5,809 bases of DNA, taken from contig JABSSB010000219.1 of the NCBI GenBank assembly GCA_013214715.1, forward strand, positions 1 to 5,809, given 5' to 3'. Positions within the stretch are counted from its first letter, which is position 1; every line of letters begins with the position of its first letter. The notes under the pieces were generated by a model, which had not been told where the DNA came from, did not search any database, and was given only the letters and a program-made list of their open reading frames with translations. The DNA comes from Paracoccaceae bacterium (lineage in GTDB: Bacteria > Pseudomonadota > Alphaproteobacteria > Rhodobacterales > Rhodobacteraceae). A program made the position numbers and the translations under genes. Shown here piece by piece: positions 1 to 5,809 of this stretch.

Positions 1-936
1 GGCTGGGACGCAATGCGGACAGCCCGGCATGAGGAAATGAACAGCCTTGGCCTGTTTCAGACCAATTGGGACATCTCTCCCCGCGATCTGCAGGTTATTC
101 CGTGGGAGGCTGTGCAGAAGCCCGATTGGGAAGCGTCAAAAATGGCAGTCTATGCCGCGATGGTGGACCGGATGGATCAGTCGATCGGACGGCTGGTGGA
201 AGCGCTCAAGCGGCTGGGGCAATTCGACGACACGCTGATCCTCTTTTTGTCCGACAATGGCGGCTGTGCCGAATTCATGGCCGAAGATGGCTGGGCGCAG
301 TTTTATCCCGACCGGCTGCCCGATGGGCGGCAGATTGCGATGGGCAACCGGCCCGGTTTACGCCCCGGCGATGCGCAGACCTTCCAAAGCTATGACCGGC
401 CCTGGGCCAATGTGTCAAACGCGCCCTTTCGCCTGTTCAAACATTACGTGCATGAAGGCGGCATCTCGACCCCGATGATCGCGCATTGGCCCAACGGCAT
501 CTCCCCCGCCTCCCCGCGCGATACGCCCTGCCATGTGGTCGATATCGTGCCCACGCTTTTGTCTGCCGCCGGTCTGCCCCCGCTGAGCGAACGTGGCGAG
601 CATGCCGCGCAAACCCCACATGGCGAAGACCTGATGCCATTGCTGCAAGGCCGGGGTTGGGTGCGCGAGCAGCCGATTTTTTTCGAACATGAAGGCAACG
701 CCGCCTTGCGCCTTGGTCCGTTCAAGCTGGTGCGCCTGCATGGGCAGGATTGGGAGCTTTATGATATTACGGCCGACCGGACAGAGCTGCATGATTTGGC
801 CGCGGGCGACACGGCGCGGGTGGCGTCCCTGTCGGGGATGTATGATCGCTGGGCCGATACCTCCGGGATCAAGCCCTGGGCGCAATTGCAGCCCGAGTTG
901 CTGCGCGCCTGGAACCTGCGTGATGCAGATGGTTGA
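1..936 (+). CDS. Arylsulfatase-type sulfatase (5' end outside the window)
   Basis: This is the C-terminal 311 residues of a sulfatase (alkaline-phosphatase superfamily), an enzyme that hydrolyses sulfate esters using a formylglycine made from Cys or Ser. The frame is open from base 1 and already reads GWDAMR before the first ATG at 13, so that ATG is internal; the CxPSR active-site signature must lie upstream. Visible family marks, numbered from the first codon in the window, are LSDNGG (84-89), whose Asp85/Asn86 correspond to the metal-binding pair; a stretch with WANVSN and FKHYVHEGG (135-154) whose Lys147 and His148 resemble the substrate-binding basic residues; HWPNG (162-166); DIVPTLLSAAG (181-191); and a C-terminal domain with FFEHEGNAALR and WELYDI. 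This pattern fits arylsulfatases of the kind common in marine bacteria. The substrate cannot be deduced, and any signal peptide would be off-window. No hairpin with a T-run follows the stop at 934-936. The family call is firm; the specificity is unknown. Confidence 0.93.
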   Translation, partial: GWDAMRTARHEEMNSLGLFQTNWDISPRDLQVIPWEAVQKPDWEASKMAVYAAMVDRMDQSIGRLVEALKRLGQFDDTLILFLSDNGGCAEFMAEDGWAQFYPDRLPDGRQIAMGNRPGLRPGDAQTFQSYDRPWANVSNAPFRLFKHYVHEGGISTPMIAHWPNGISPASPRDTPCHVVDIVPTLLSAAGLPPLSERGEHAAQTPHGEDLMPLLQGRGWVREQPIFFEHEGNAALRLGPFKLVRLHGQDWELYDITADRTELHDLAAGDTARVASLSGMYDRWADTSGIKPWAQLQPELLRAWNLRDADG

Positions 937-1060
937 GGCGCTGCCAGATTTTCTGTCCCTGTGTTCGCGCTAAAGCATTGGACATGCGCCATATGTCGGG
1001 ACTATGCCCAAAGCGCAGGCCGCCGATGCGCGGCGAAAGCTGATCAAGACCAGATTTATG

Positions 1061-1068
1061 AGGAGAGG
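1061..1068 (+). promoter_or_regulatory. Ribosome-binding site of the aldolase gene
   Basis: AGGAGAGG is a strong Shine-Dalgarno sequence. Its GGAG (1062-1065) lies 6 nt before ATG 1072. It settles the start: the frame stays open upstream to a GTG at 961, but the extra 37 codons encode residues with no family similarity. Confidence 0.85.
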
Positions 1069-1071
1069 CCC

Positions 1072-1968
1072 ATGTCGAGCCGTGACGTTCAGGCAGAGAA
1101 AATCCGCGCAGGCCAAGGCTTTGTCGCCGCGTTGGATCAGTCCGGAGGGTCCACGCCCAAGGCGCTGAAACTCTATGGCATCCAAGAAGATGGCTATGGC
1201 TCCGAGGCGGATATGTTCGACCTGATCCACGCCATGCGCGCCCGCATCGTTACCAGCCCGGCCTTCAATGGCGACAAGGTTGTCGGCGCGATCCTGTTTG
1301 AAATGACGATGGATCGCCAGATCGACGACATGCCGACCGCGCAATATTTGTGGGAGGTCTGCGGTGTGGTGCCTTTCCTGAAGGTGGACAAGGGTCTGGC
1401 TGACACAACCGATGGCGTGAAGCTGATGAAGCCGATGCCGGATCTGGATGCGCTTCTGGACCGGGCCGTGGCGGCGGGGATCTTCGGGACCAAGATGCGG
1501 TCTGTCATTGATGCGGCAAATGCTGATGGGATTGCCGCCAATGTCGCGCAGCAATTCGAGATCGGGCATCAGATTCTGGCCAAGGGGCTGGTGCCGATCA
1601 TCGAACCGGAGGTGACGATTTCCATCGCCGACAAGGCCGAGGCAGAGGTGATGTTGCGCGACGCCATTCTGGCCCAACTGGACAGCGTGCCCGACGGCCA
1701 GCAGGTGATGCTGAAACTGACCCTGCCCGAGGTGGCGAACCATTACAAAGCGCTGGTGGATCATCCCAAGGTGATGATGGTTGTGGCCCTCTCGGGCGGC
1801 TATTCGCGCGAGGAGGCCAATGCCCGTCTGTCCAAGAATACGGGCATGATCGCATCGTTTTCGCGGGCCTTGACCGAAGGGCTGACCGCGCAGCAAAGCG
1901 ATGAGGATTTCAACGCCGTTCTGGGCGAGACCATCGACAGCATCTATCGCGCGTCGATCGCCGGGTAA
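1072..1968 (+). CDS. fda: Fructose-bisphosphate aldolase, class I
   Basis: This 298-residue protein cleaves fructose 1,6-bisphosphate reversibly to dihydroxyacetone phosphate and glyceraldehyde 3-phosphate in the cytoplasm, through a lysine Schiff base rather than a metal. It matches the short bacterial class I aldolase typified by Staphylococcus aureus Fda (about 296 aa) nearly end to end. Shared blocks are AALDQSGGSTPKALK (19-33), TSPAFNG (61-67), PFLKVDKGLA (101-110), GIFGTKMRS (136-144), GLVPIIEPEV (172-181), VMLKLT (212-217) and VALSGGYSREEAN (238-250), followed by ASFSRAL. Lys215 in VMLKLT is the expected Schiff-base lysine, and the Glu pair in IIEPE (178, 180) belongs to the active site. 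The start is fixed by the strong ribosome-binding site. The gene stands alone: 135 bp after the sulfatase and convergent with holC. Its role is central glycolysis or gluconeogenesis; nothing points to a special substrate. The long antisense frame beneath it is a shadow. Confidence 0.96.
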   Translation: MSSRDVQAEKIRAGQGFVAALDQSGGSTPKALKLYGIQEDGYGSEADMFDLIHAMRARIVTSPAFNGDKVVGAILFEMTMDRQIDDMPTAQYLWEVCGVVPFLKVDKGLADTTDGVKLMKPMPDLDALLDRAVAAGIFGTKMRSVIDAANADGIAANVAQQFEIGHQILAKGLVPIIEPEVTISIADKAEAEVMLRDAILAQLDSVPDGQQVMLKLTLPEVANHYKALVDHPKVMMVVALSGGYSREEANARLSKNTGMIASFSRALTEGLTAQQSDEDFNAVLGETIDSIYRASIAG

Positions 1969-1975
1969 CAGTCAA

Positions 1976-2031
1976 GGCGGAGGGGGCTCTGCCCCCGCGC
2001 CGGCCATGCCGCCGCCCCCCGGGGTATTTTT
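1976..2031 (+). terminator. Probable terminator between convergent genes; recurring Rhodobacterales-type element
   Basis: Just after the aldolase stop there is a perfect 6 bp stem with a 3 nt loop, GGGGGC-TCT-GCCCCC (1982-1996). It is extended across a small internal loop by GGCG (1976-1979) pairing with CGCC (1998-2001). A second small hairpin, CGGC-CAT-GCCG (2001-2011), overlaps it by one base. The element ends in CCCCGGGG (2017-2024) followed by TATTTTT (2025-2031) and then an AAGAGAAGAAAGA tract. From memory, very similar sequences recur downstream of genes in many Rhodobacteraceae. The T-run is on the + strand, so it would serve the aldolase. It is not a textbook terminator because the main stem is separated from the T-run by about 28 bases. 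No separate terminator is visible for holC. Confidence 0.6.
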
Positions 2032-2055
2032 CAAGAGAAGAAAGACGGGCGCGTG

Positions 2056-2523
2056 TCAGGTGCGCTCAGGGCGCTCTTGCTTCTTTTCCCAGCGGCCGCT
2101 GTCCTGAGACCAATATTGCGCGGCGCAGCCTGCTCCGGTCAGCGCGACCCATTGGCTGCGGGCGCGGTCCAGCGCGGCGGGGTCATGACCGTCGAAGAGA
2201 ATGCAGGCGCGGTCTGACCTGCGGACTTCGTCCGGCGTGATCTCGGCGCCATCAAGGCTCATCAAACAGGCCGGATCGTTGGCTTCCGGCACCGGGCCGC
2301 CCAGAAGGATGGGTTGGCGCGCGTCGTGTTGTCCGCCCGCCAGCCCATGTGGCAGAAAGCCATTGGGCGGCACTGTCCAGAGCAGACGGTCAAGCCGGTC
2401 GAGCCGTGCGGCCTGTCCCCGCACCGCCACGCGCCAGCCCTGGGCCAGCGCGCGGTCCAGCAGAAGCGGCAGCGCCTCTTCCACCGGTTGGCGCGTGAGG
2501 TGGTAGAAATAGGCCGCGCCCAT
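2056..2523 (-). CDS. holC: DNA polymerase III subunit chi
   Basis: This 155-residue protein is the chi subunit of the replicative polymerase clamp loader. In E. coli, chi pairs with psi and contacts single-strand-binding protein, linking the replisome to SSB-coated DNA. Features typical of the family are AYFYHL at the N-terminus (4-9); an amphipathic helix with LLLDRALAQGWRVAVR (20-35); LLWTVPPNGFLPHG (47-60); the core strand PILL (71-74); ACILFDG (106-112); and the C-terminal helix ARSQW (121-125) followed by QYWSQDSGRWEKK (136-148). The length fits alphaproteobacterial HolC. ATG 2523 was chosen because it places FYHL near the N-terminus; the open frame reaches 2661 but the extension only overlaps pepA. 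There is no clear Shine-Dalgarno, and the start lies 8 nt beyond the pepA stop, so translation is probably coupled to pepA. E. coli also has pepA-holC, there followed by valS; here holC is last, facing the aldolase gene. Confidence 0.9.
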   Translation of the reverse strand: MGAAYFYHLTRQPVEEALPLLLDRALAQGWRVAVRGQAARLDRLDRLLWTVPPNGFLPHGLAGGQHDARQPILLGGPVPEANDPACLMSLDGAEITPDEVRRSDRACILFDGHDPAALDRARSQWVALTGAGCAAQYWSQDSGRWEKKQERPERT

Positions 2524-2531
2524 GGCCGGGA

Positions 2532-4004
2532 TCAGTCGCTTTCGAACTGGTCGGCGACAAGCCGATTGAGGGCCAGAACGCCCCAGCCTGTGGCGCCTTT
2601 GGGGGCATAGGCCGTGTCGGATTTGACCGAGGCGACGCCCGCGATATCCAGATGAATCCATGGCGTATCGTCTTTGACAAACCGCTGCAGGAACTGCGCC
2701 GCAGTGATCGACCCGCCCGGTCGCCCACCAACATTTTTCATATCTGCGATACGCGATTTCAGCTGATCGTCATAGGCCTGACCCAGTGGCATCCGCCAGG
2801 CGCCTTCGCCTTCGGCGGCAGCGGCCGCCAGGAAATCGCCGCAGAATGTGTCATTGTTGGAGAACACACCTGCGTTTTCATGGCCCAGCCCGATAATGAT
2901 CGCGCCGGTCAACGTGGCCAGATCAATCATGGCGGCAGGTTCGAACCGTTCCTGCGCATACCAAAGCACATCAGCCAGAACCAGACGGCCTTCGGCATCG
3001 GTATTGATGATCTCCACCGTGTCACCTTTCATGGAGGTCACGACATCGCCGGGGCGCGTGGCATTGCCGGAGGGCATGTTTTCGACCAGCCCGACAAGGC
3101 CTACCACATTGGCGGGCGCCTTGCGCAGCGCCAAAGCGCGCATCGCACCTGCCACAACGCCTGCGCCGCCCATATCCATGGTCATGTCTTCCATGCCGCC
3201 CGCCGGTTTCAGCGAGATACCGCCAGTGTCAAAGACCACGCCCTTGCCGATCAGCGCCAAGGGCGCATCCTCAGCCGCACCGCCGCGCCATTGCATCACG
3301 ACAACTTTGGATGGGCTGTCACTGCCCTGCCCGACCGAGAGCAGCGTGCGCATCCCAAGCTCAGCCAGCACGTCTTCCTCCAGAATTTCAACGTCCAGCC
3401 CGAGGCTTTCCATCTCTTTCAGGCGGGCGGCGAATTCGGTGGTGGTCAGCACGTTAGCAGGCTCATTCACCAGATCGCGCGTGAAATGCGCACCTTCGGC
3501 CACGGCCAGCAGCGGGGCGGCGGCGGCCTCAATGGCGGTGGCGTCCTTGCATTGGATCGTGATGGCCTCGGGCGCGTCAGCCTCGGCGGATTTGTGATCG
3601 TCAAAACGGTAATCGCGCAACGCCATGCCTTGGGCGATGACCTCAGCCCCCTTGCGCGACCCGGTCCAGAGCGTCAGCGCGGATGTGCCCCGCACCTTGG
3701 CCAGGGCCACGCCCGCCTTGCGCAGCGCAACCGCGTCGGCTTTCTTGTCCAGAACCAGAATATCCAGCGCCTCGGCCGCCATGCCCGCAGGCCATGCCAG
3801 TGTGATCACCTGTCCTGATTTTGCCTTGCTGAATTTGTCGCTCTCCACCAGCCGGGCGACCGCGCCTTTGGCAAGCCGATTGGCCCGGCGTGCGGGCTGA
3901 TCCAGCGTGCCGTCGGGCGACACGATCACAGCGATGCGCCCTGTGGCTGCGGCCATTGCGTCCAGATCGGTTTCCACAAAGCTCATCGGGGTCAAATGGG
4001 TCAT
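2532..4004 (-). CDS. pepA: Leucyl aminopeptidase (M17 family)
   Basis: This 490-residue cytosolic aminopeptidase removes N-terminal residues from peptides using two divalent metals. The signature NTDAEGRL is at 334-341. Every key residue sits at the E. coli PepA position minus 16: Lys254, Asp259, Asp277, Asp336 and Glu338 for the metals, and Lys266 and Arg340 for catalysis. Thus both metal sites and the catalytic pair are intact. The first 170 or so residues form the variable N-terminal domain, and the catalytic domain begins near HFTRDLVNEPAN (173-184). The C-terminus has the family blocks YDDQLKS and ADMKNVGGRPGG (411-431). ATG 4004 is chosen because GGAG (4014-4011 on this strand) sits 6 nt before it. 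An in-frame ATG at 3986 lacks such a site, and the frame upstream to 4172 shows no homology. E. coli PepA also binds DNA (XerCD recombination, carAB control); whether this one does cannot be read here. It is first in an operon with holC. Confidence 0.97.
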   Translation of the reverse strand: MTHLTPMSFVETDLDAMAAATGRIAVIVSPDGTLDQPARRANRLAKGAVARLVESDKFSKAKSGQVITLAWPAGMAAEALDILVLDKKADAVALRKAGVALAKVRGTSALTLWTGSRKGAEVIAQGMALRDYRFDDHKSAEADAPEAITIQCKDATAIEAAAAPLLAVAEGAHFTRDLVNEPANVLTTTEFAARLKEMESLGLDVEILEEDVLAELGMRTLLSVGQGSDSPSKVVVMQWRGGAAEDAPLALIGKGVVFDTGGISLKPAGGMEDMTMDMGGAGVVAGAMRALALRKAPANVVGLVGLVENMPSGNATRPGDVVTSMKGDTVEIINTDAEGRLVLADVLWYAQERFEPAAMIDLATLTGAIIIGLGHENAGVFSNNDTFCGDFLAAAAAEGEGAWRMPLGQAYDDQLKSRIADMKNVGGRPGGSITAAQFLQRFVKDDTPWIHLDIAGVASVKSDTAYAPKGATGWGVLALNRLVADQFESD

Positions 4005-4217
4005 TCTGCGCTCCGCCAGTTCAAATCCTGTCCTCAGACCTAATGCGTTGAGCGGGGATTGACCAGTTCTCGCGGCATTGCGGTCAAACGGTTGCTTTTG
4101 GTCAAGCCGGTGCCGTAATGTCGCGCGCAAAGAGCACAAAACATGCCGGACAGGGCCTTTGACGATCACCACTCTCCCAGACGCGTCCTCTGGCCGCCCC
4201 GATTTGGGTGATCTGGC
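4005..4217. promoter_or_regulatory. Divergent control region between pepA and lptG
   Basis: These 213 bp separate the pepA start (leftward) from the lptG start (rightward), so promoters for both operons are expected here. No reading frame in it resembles a known protein. The pepA ribosome-binding site, GGAG, is at 4014-4011 on the - strand. A weak rightward promoter candidate is TTGCTT (4092-4097), a 16 bp spacer, then CGTAAT (4114-4119); another -35-like TTGACG is at 4159-4164 without a good -10 partner. Leftward, TTGACC occurs at 4105-4100 and 4087-4082 with only poor -10 matches (CGCAAT, GTCAAT). The region's regulatory role follows from gene orientation; the individual promoter boxes are guesses. 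Confidence 0.6.
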
Positions 4218-5315
4218 ATGATTCTCGACCTCTATTTTGCGCGCCGCTTCCTGCAGAGCTTCCTGATGATCCTGCTGGTCTTCATTGCGCTGGTCGCGCT
4301 GGTCGATCTGATCGAACAGCTGCGCAAATTCGACCGCTATGATCTGAGCCTGTGGCAGCTCTTCGGGCTGACGGCCTTGAACATGCCGGCCGCGCTGAAC
4401 GAAATCCTGCCTTTGGTGATGATCCTGGGGACCGTTGCGCTGTTTATCGGGCTGGCGAGGTCAAGCGAGCTGGTCGTCACACGGGCCAGTGGTCGGTCGG
4501 GCATCCGGGCGCTTTTTGCCCCTGTGCTCCTATCCTTGATCATCGGGGGGCTGGCGGTCACGGTGTTGAATCCGCTGGTTGCAGCGACCTCGAACCGGTC
4601 GCAGCAACTATCCGAGTTCTATCGCACCGGCGAAACAGCAGCCGTATCGATCAGCGGCGAAGGGCTTTGGCTGCGTCAGGGCGATGGCAATATCCAAACC
4701 GTGATCCAGGCCCGTCAATTCGACCCTCAGACGGAAACGCTGATCAATGTCACGCTGATGGAGTTTGACCGCGACAGCACGCCTATTCGCCGGTTCCGGG
4801 CCGCGACGGCGCAGCTTGATGCGGATGAATGGGTGATGACACAGGCCAAGGAATGGGATCTTCAAACTGCCTCCAACCCCGAAGCCGAAGCTGTCATTCA
4901 TCCGCGCTTGCGGTTGCCCAGTTCGATCACTCGCGATCGTTTGCGCAGCAGTCTGGGCACGTCCAGCGCGGTGTCGGTGTTCGATTTGCCGCAAGTCATT
5001 CGCGATCTGGAACAGGCCGGGTTTGACAGCCGGTATTACCGGGTCTGGCTGCAGGTGGAGCTGGCGCGGCCCCTGTTCCTGATGGCGATGGTTCTGGTCG
5101 GGTCGGCCTTTACCATGCGCCATGTCCGATTTGGCGGAACCGGGGTTGCAGCTTTGGCAGCGGTGCTGCTGGGCTTCAGCTTTTATTTCATCCGCAATTT
5201 CGCGCAGGTTCTTGGCGAACATGGGCAAATCCCGGTGCTGATGGCTGCATGGGCGCCGCCTGTCGCGTCGATCCTGTTGACGGCGGGACTTTTGCTACAG
5301 GCGGAAGACGGATGA
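4218..5315 (+). CDS. lptG: Lipopolysaccharide export permease LptG
   Basis: This 365-residue inner-membrane protein is one permease half of the LptB2FG transporter, which extracts lipopolysaccharide from the inner membrane and feeds it to the LptC/LptA bridge. Six membrane segments can be read: about 11-33, 61-80, 98-121, 285-301, 308-328 and 339-361. A periplasmic domain of the jellyroll type lies between the third and fourth (about 122-280), with GLWLRQGDGN (149-158) and ITRDRLRSSLG (237-247). SELVVTRASG (83-92) matches the cytoplasmic coupling segment that contacts LptB. It is LptG rather than LptF: SELVV-ASG, LWLRQG, the RYYRVWLQVELARPL block (272-286) and the ending resemble LptG, while LptF marks are missing. 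ATG 4218 gives the expected N-terminus (ILDLYFARRF); the only ribosome-binding hint is a weak GGGTGAT (4206-4212). Its stop overlaps the lptD start (ATGA). lptF, normally just upstream, is absent. Confidence 0.93.
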   Translation: MILDLYFARRFLQSFLMILLVFIALVALVDLIEQLRKFDRYDLSLWQLFGLTALNMPAALNEILPLVMILGTVALFIGLARSSELVVTRASGRSGIRALFAPVLLSLIIGGLAVTVLNPLVAATSNRSQQLSEFYRTGETAAVSISGEGLWLRQGDGNIQTVIQARQFDPQTETLINVTLMEFDRDSTPIRRFRAATAQLDADEWVMTQAKEWDLQTASNPEAEAVIHPRLRLPSSITRDRLRSSLGTSSAVSVFDLPQVIRDLEQAGFDSRYYRVWLQVELARPLFLMAMVLVGSAFTMRHVRFGGTGVAALAAVLLGFSFYFIRNFAQVLGEHGQIPVLMAAWAPPVASILLTAGLLLQAEDG

Positions 5316-5809
5316 TCCGCGCAGCACTTTTCGGTCTTGGGGTGGCGCTTGCTGGCTTGGCCCTGCCCGCTACCGCGCAGACCGGCACGTCCGAAACCAG
5401 CGGGCCGGCGCTCCTGGTGGCGGATCAGGTTTATGTGACACCGCAACGCACTCTGGTGGCCGAAGGGCAGGTCGAAGCGCTGCAGGATGGCATCCGGCTG
5501 GAGGCGCGGCGTATCGAATATGACGATGCCACCGGGTCGCTGAAGATCGACGGTCCGATCCGGATCGAACAGGCAGATGGCAGCATCGTGATCCTGGCTG
5601 ACGGTGCGCAGATGGATGCGGACCTGCAAACCGGGCTGATCGAAGGCGCGAGGCTGGTCTTTTCGCAGCAGATCCAGATGGCCGCGCTGCGTATGAATCG
5701 AATCGAAGGCCGCTATACGCAGCTGTTCAAAACCTCGGTCACGTCCTGCCACATCTGCGAAGACGGGCAGGAGCCGCTTTGGCAAATTCGGGCCCGCAAG
5801 GTTGTTCAT
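5312..5809 (+). CDS. lptD: LPS-assembly protein LptD, N-terminal part (3' end outside the window)
   Basis: The frame is open to the window edge and gives 166 residues of LptD, the outer-membrane barrel that with LptE inserts lipopolysaccharide into the outer leaflet. Residues 1-22 form a signal peptide: a positive N-terminus (MIR), a hydrophobic core and an A-T-A cleavage site before Gln23. Then comes the N-terminal OstA/LptA-like domain that receives lipopolysaccharide from LptA, with ALLVADQVYV (33-42), repeating short beta strands such as LVAEGQVEALQDGIRLEARR (48-67) and LKIDGPIRI (77-85), and a conserved segment TSCHICEDG (144-152) followed by WQIRARKVVH. Cysteines 146 and 149 form a CxxC pair. 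The beta-barrel (several hundred more residues) lies off-window. The ATG overlaps the lptG stop by 4 nt (ATGA), so the two are almost certainly cotranscribed with coupled translation. No good ribosome-binding site is seen beyond GGAAG (5303-5307). Confidence 0.92.
   Translation, partial: MIRAALFGLGVALAGLALPATAQTGTSETSGPALLVADQVYVTPQRTLVAEGQVEALQDGIRLEARRIEYDDATGSLKIDGPIRIEQADGSIVILADGAQMDADLQTGLIEGARLVFSQQIQMAALRMNRIEGRYTQLFKTSVTSCHICEDGQEPLWQIRARKVVH

Noticed and set aside
961..1071. GTG-initiated extension of the aldolase
   Set aside because: The strong ribosome-binding site at 1061-1068 and the family's usual length both support ATG 1072.
970..1896. Long antisense open frame (308 codons) opposite the aldolase gene
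   Set aside because: It mirrors the codon structure of a certain gene, has a His/Arg-rich composition without domain features, and is a typical high-GC shadow.
2652..3818. 388-codon + strand open frame opposite pepA, with a second of 249 codons at 2848-3597
   Set aside because: pepA on the other strand has every catalytic residue. These frames are His/Gly/Arg- or Ser/Ala-rich with no recognisable domain or ribosome-binding site.
4005..4172. N-terminal extension of pepA by 56 residues
   Set aside because: The extension has no family similarity, and a GGAG site 6 nt upstream of ATG 4004 marks the real start.
4063..4221. Open + strand frame whose TGA overlaps the lptG ATG, considered as an lptF remnant
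   Set aside because: It is about 52 codons, starts after a stop at 4060-4062, is not hydrophobic and shows no LptF-like motif.
4608..5228. Antisense open frame of 206 codons opposite lptG
   Set aside because: It lies wholly within lptG and has no domain or start signal of its own.
5183..5809. Antisense open frame opposite the lptG end and lptD
   Set aside because: The + strand encodes a clear signal peptide and LptD domain; the antisense frame is composition-driven.
1..5809. CRISPR arrays, tRNA or rRNA genes, insertion sequences, toxin-antitoxin or phage genes
   Set aside because: No direct-repeat arrays, cloverleaf-like sequences or mobile-element proteins could be seen on either strand; genes fill almost the whole window.

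Overview
This 5.8 kb window looks like chromosomal DNA of a marine-type alphaproteobacterium, most likely a member of the Rhodobacterales (Roseobacter/Rhodobacter relatives). The reasons are the high G+C content, the protein sequences (LptG, HolC and LptD resemble what I recall from that order), and a GC-rich intergenic element ending in CCCCGGGGTATTTTT that I associate with Rhodobacteraceae genomes. These are judgements from reading and memory; no database search was run.

Layout. (1) 1-936, + strand: the C-terminal 311 residues of an arylsulfatase-type sulfatase whose start lies upstream of the window. (2) 1072-1968, +: a complete class I fructose-bisphosphate aldolase of the short bacterial (Staphylococcus Fda) type. 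A 135 bp gap and its own strong ribosome-binding site separate it from the sulfatase. (3) 1969-2055: a short gap between two convergent genes, holding a hairpin and T-run element that probably ends transcription. (4) 4004 down to 2056, - strand: pepA (leucyl aminopeptidase, 490 aa) followed after 8 nt by holC (DNA polymerase III chi subunit, 155 aa), a likely two-gene operon. (5) 4005-4217: a 213 bp divergent control region. (6) 4218 to the right edge, +: lptG (inner-membrane permease of the lipopolysaccharide exporter) overlapping by 4 nt the start of lptD (outer-membrane lipopolysaccharide assembly protein). lptD is cut by the window end after 166 codons.

The right half is a variant of a conserved neighbourhood: in E. 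coli, pepA-holC is transcribed divergently from lptF-lptG. Here the divergent operon starts directly with lptG and continues into lptD. The expected partner permease gene lptF is absent from its usual place between pepA and lptG, and no trace of it can be read in the 213 bp gap. LptG normally works as a heterodimer with LptF on the LptB ATPase dimer, so this is the most noteworthy point in the window.

The left half is metabolic: a sulfate-ester hydrolase and a glycolytic/gluconeogenic aldolase that happen to be neighbours. There is no CRISPR array, transposase, integrase, tRNA or rRNA. I see no convincing new multi-gene system; most of the window is housekeeping genes.
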